From contig CAYHOI010000015.1 in assembly GCA_964358175.1 (NCBI GenBank), forward strand, positions 1 through 25,837: a stretch of DNA of 25,837 nucleotides, given 5' to 3'. Of the stretch, positions 24,576 to 25,837 are shown in pieces. Source of the DNA: CAYHOI01 sp964358175. GTDB lineage: Bacteria; Margulisbacteria; Riflemargulisbacteria; GWF2-35-9. Under the pieces are notes generated by a model, which did no database searches, had not been told where the DNA came from, and worked only from the letters and a program-made list of their open reading frames with translations. The position numbers were made by a program, and so were the translations under genes. The number at the start of each line of letters is the position of its first letter. The stretch's first letter is position 1.

Positions 24576-25656
24576 GGCGATAGTGTTCCATCGTCAGTTT
24601 GGGGTTCGATTTCTATACGGCGATAAAACGTTCCTTGGAAGGCTTAAGAAACACCACATACGAGTTCTGTGGATGTTTCGGTACCGGATGTCTGTCAAAG
24701 CACTCTTTAACCTGGTGCAGTTTATGAATATTGTTTATGTTCCTGGGGTGAATCTTTACTACTTACTTCGAGACTATTCACAAGCTGTGAGCAAGCGAGA
24801 ACGTACGCCAATGAGAGTAATGACCAAACTGCTAAGACAGGGTTATTCGTTTGCAGATATGATGACCACAGTTTGTGAGTCAAAGGCTGGGTTTCTGTTT
24901 CGTTTGGCGCAGAGCAGTGGAGACCAGGGGCGAGCCATTCAACAGTTGTACGCCGAATTGTGTAGAGCTCAAGAATATGAGAAACAGCGAGCCAAGCAGC
25001 TCTTTTATCCTATCATGTTATTGGGGATGATTTTTGTCCTCCTTATTTTGCTTTCGGCTTTCTTTGTTCCACAACTTAAAAGTCTTTACACGGGATATCA
25101 GCTTCCGATCCCCATTCTTCTTACTATTTTTTCTCTCAAACGATTGCTGTTTGCCTCAGGGGCGTTAATGATGGCGGGGTGGGTTATTCGTGAAGGCCTT
25201 CGACGGTTTCCTCATATAATTCTTTTAAGATCGCTTTTTTCGCGCTTGGTTGAACGAAGATTATATGAGTTGATCCAGGCGAGCATTTTGTTTAATGTTC
25301 CACTGACAAATCTTATGGATCAGATGATGAATCAAGAGGTGAATCCTCAGCTTGTATATGCCTTCTCTACCCTAAGCGCAACTCTCAAGCAAGGCAAATC
25401 CCTTGAAGAGGCATTGAATGTCCTGTCGATGAGAAAACAGCGAATTATTCTTCACTATATGATGAGTGTGCCACGCGAGAAGCAGTTGGAAACCATTTCT
25501 CGACTGATTGCGACGCAGCAGGAGGAAACGAGTCAGCATATGGATCACCTGCTTGAGCTAAGCTCTATCGGGATTATCCTTCTGGTGGGGGCGATTGTGA
25601 TGGGCATAGGGTATGTGACCATCTTGCCTGTGCAGGCTATTATCCAGGTGATGTAG
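24568..25656 (+). CDS. GspF/PilC-family inner-membrane protein (type II secretion/type IV pilus)
   Basis: 362 residues with two type II secretion F domains: one before the first membrane pair (about residues 45-140) and a second after about residue 225 (LYELIQASILFNVPLTNLMDQM, SATLKQGKSLEEAL). Hydrophobic segments lie at about 148-170, 185-212 and near the C-terminus (about 332-355), the usual three-helix plan. Members form the inner-membrane platform for pseudopilus or pilus assembly together with an ATPase, neither of which is encoded nearby. The first ~40 residues are basic and less typical. Coupled by overlap to tatD, it is an orphan here. It could serve secretion of envelope proteins, but no sequence evidence links it to the giant protein upstream. 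Confidence 0.85.
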   Translation: MYKAIVFHRQFGVRFLYGDKTFLGRLKKHHIRVLWMFRYRMSVKALFNLVQFMNIVYVPGVNLYYLLRDYSQAVSKRERTPMRVMTKLLRQGYSFADMMTTVCESKAGFLFRLAQSSGDQGRAIQQLYAELCRAQEYEKQRAKQLFYPIMLLGMIFVLLILLSAFFVPQLKSLYTGYQLPIPILLTIFSLKRLLFASGALMMAGWVIREGLRRFPHIILLRSLFSRLVERRLYELIQASILFNVPLTNLMDQMMNQEVNPQLVYAFSTLSATLKQGKSLEEALNVLSMRKQRIILHYMMSVPREKQLETISRLIATQQEETSQHMDHLLELSSIGIILLVGAIVMGIGYVTILPVQAIIQVM

Positions 25657-25673
25657 GCGTCAATTATCCTTTG

Positions 25674-25682
25674 TGATATACT
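25674..25682 (+). promoter_or_regulatory. Extended -10 promoter for tRNA-Leu
   Basis: TGA-TATACT (25674-25682) matches the TGn extended -10 pattern and lies 20 bases before the mature tRNA 5' end. No clear -35 box is seen. Confidence 0.5.
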
Positions 25683-25702
25683 TCCTTTACACCGTATTCT
25701 GT

Positions 25703-25788
25703 GCCGCGGTGGTGGAATGGTAGACACGCCAGCTTGAGGTGCTGGTGTCTTAATTGATGTGCTGGTTCGAGTCCAGTCCGCGGCACCA
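25703..25788 (+). tRNA. tRNA-Leu (anticodon GAG)
   Basis: The acceptor stem GCCGCGG / CCGCGGC (25703-25709 and 25778-25784) is perfect, followed by discriminator A and an encoded CCA. The anticodon arm CCAGC-TTGAGGT-GCTGG places GAG at 25736-25738, reading CUU/CUC leucine codons. A 15-base variable arm (class II) and the T arm GCTGG-TTCGAGT-CCAGT complete a normal tRNA-Leu. Confidence 0.97.
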
Positions 25789-25815
25789 AACTTCCCCTCT
25801 ACGCTAACACGTTTT

Positions 25816-25833
25816 AAGCCGTCATTTCGGCTT
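25816..25833 (+). terminator. Small hairpin after tRNA-Leu, possible terminator
   Basis: AAGCCG / CGGCTT with a six-base loop (25816-25821 and 25828-25833). The sequence ends four bases later, so any T-run cannot be judged. Confidence 0.35.
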
Positions 25834-25837
25834 GTCA

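Overview
The window looks like a chromosomal segment of a diderm (Gram-negative type) bacterium. It encodes prolipoprotein diacylglyceryl transferase, a GspF/PilC-type inner-membrane protein and flagellar-basal-body-like proteins. There is no rRNA or ribosomal protein here, so the phylum cannot be fixed. The gene style (giant secreted protein with a FlgD/sorting-like C-terminus, frequent TTG and GTG starts, REP-like repeats) suggests an uncultured candidate-phylum lineage, but that is only an inference.

Layout. 1-273: gene-poor, with a possible 35-residue minus-strand membrane peptide. 274-1872: a large unrecognised cytoplasmic protein carrying a C10 tract. 1873-2443: degenerate, repeat-rich spacer with a REP-like inverted repeat, a short ORF behind a strong ribosome binding site, and copies of a short word also found in a MITE further on. 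2444-2958: remnant of an AAA/DUF4143 ATPase gene that has lost its centre. 2951-7750: a tight co-directional run of lgt, a DUF4015 putative glycoside hydrolase, a multi-membrane sensor that has a histidine-kinase phosphoacceptor domain but no ATPase domain, and a single-domain CheY-like receiver. 7789-7993: a 205-bp MITE with perfect 15-bp terminal inverted repeats and a 7-bp target duplication, inserted directly before dnaE. 8012-12287: replication/nucleoid genes dnaE, HU and a tail-less ssb. 12450-22265: the most unusual locus. 22267-25656: metG, tatD and a GspF-family gene with overlapping or abutting ends. 25703-25788: tRNA-Leu(GAG).

The unusual locus has its own promoter-like sequence and three overlapping genes. 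The first product appears to be a natural fusion of the C-terminal periplasmic part and last membrane helix of FliF (the MS-ring protein) to a FliG middle/C-terminal-like domain. The second is a soluble FliG-like paralogue. The third is a 2513-residue secreted protein with eight ~110-residue modules marked by GWY, further Ig/FN3-like modules, and a C-terminal FlgD-Ig/sorting-like domain. The charged residues used by FliG for flagellar torque do not appear to be kept. The set may therefore be a repurposed MS-ring/C-ring platform that anchors, exports or moves a giant surface fibre. This is an inference from domain resemblance and gene order; no function is demonstrated.
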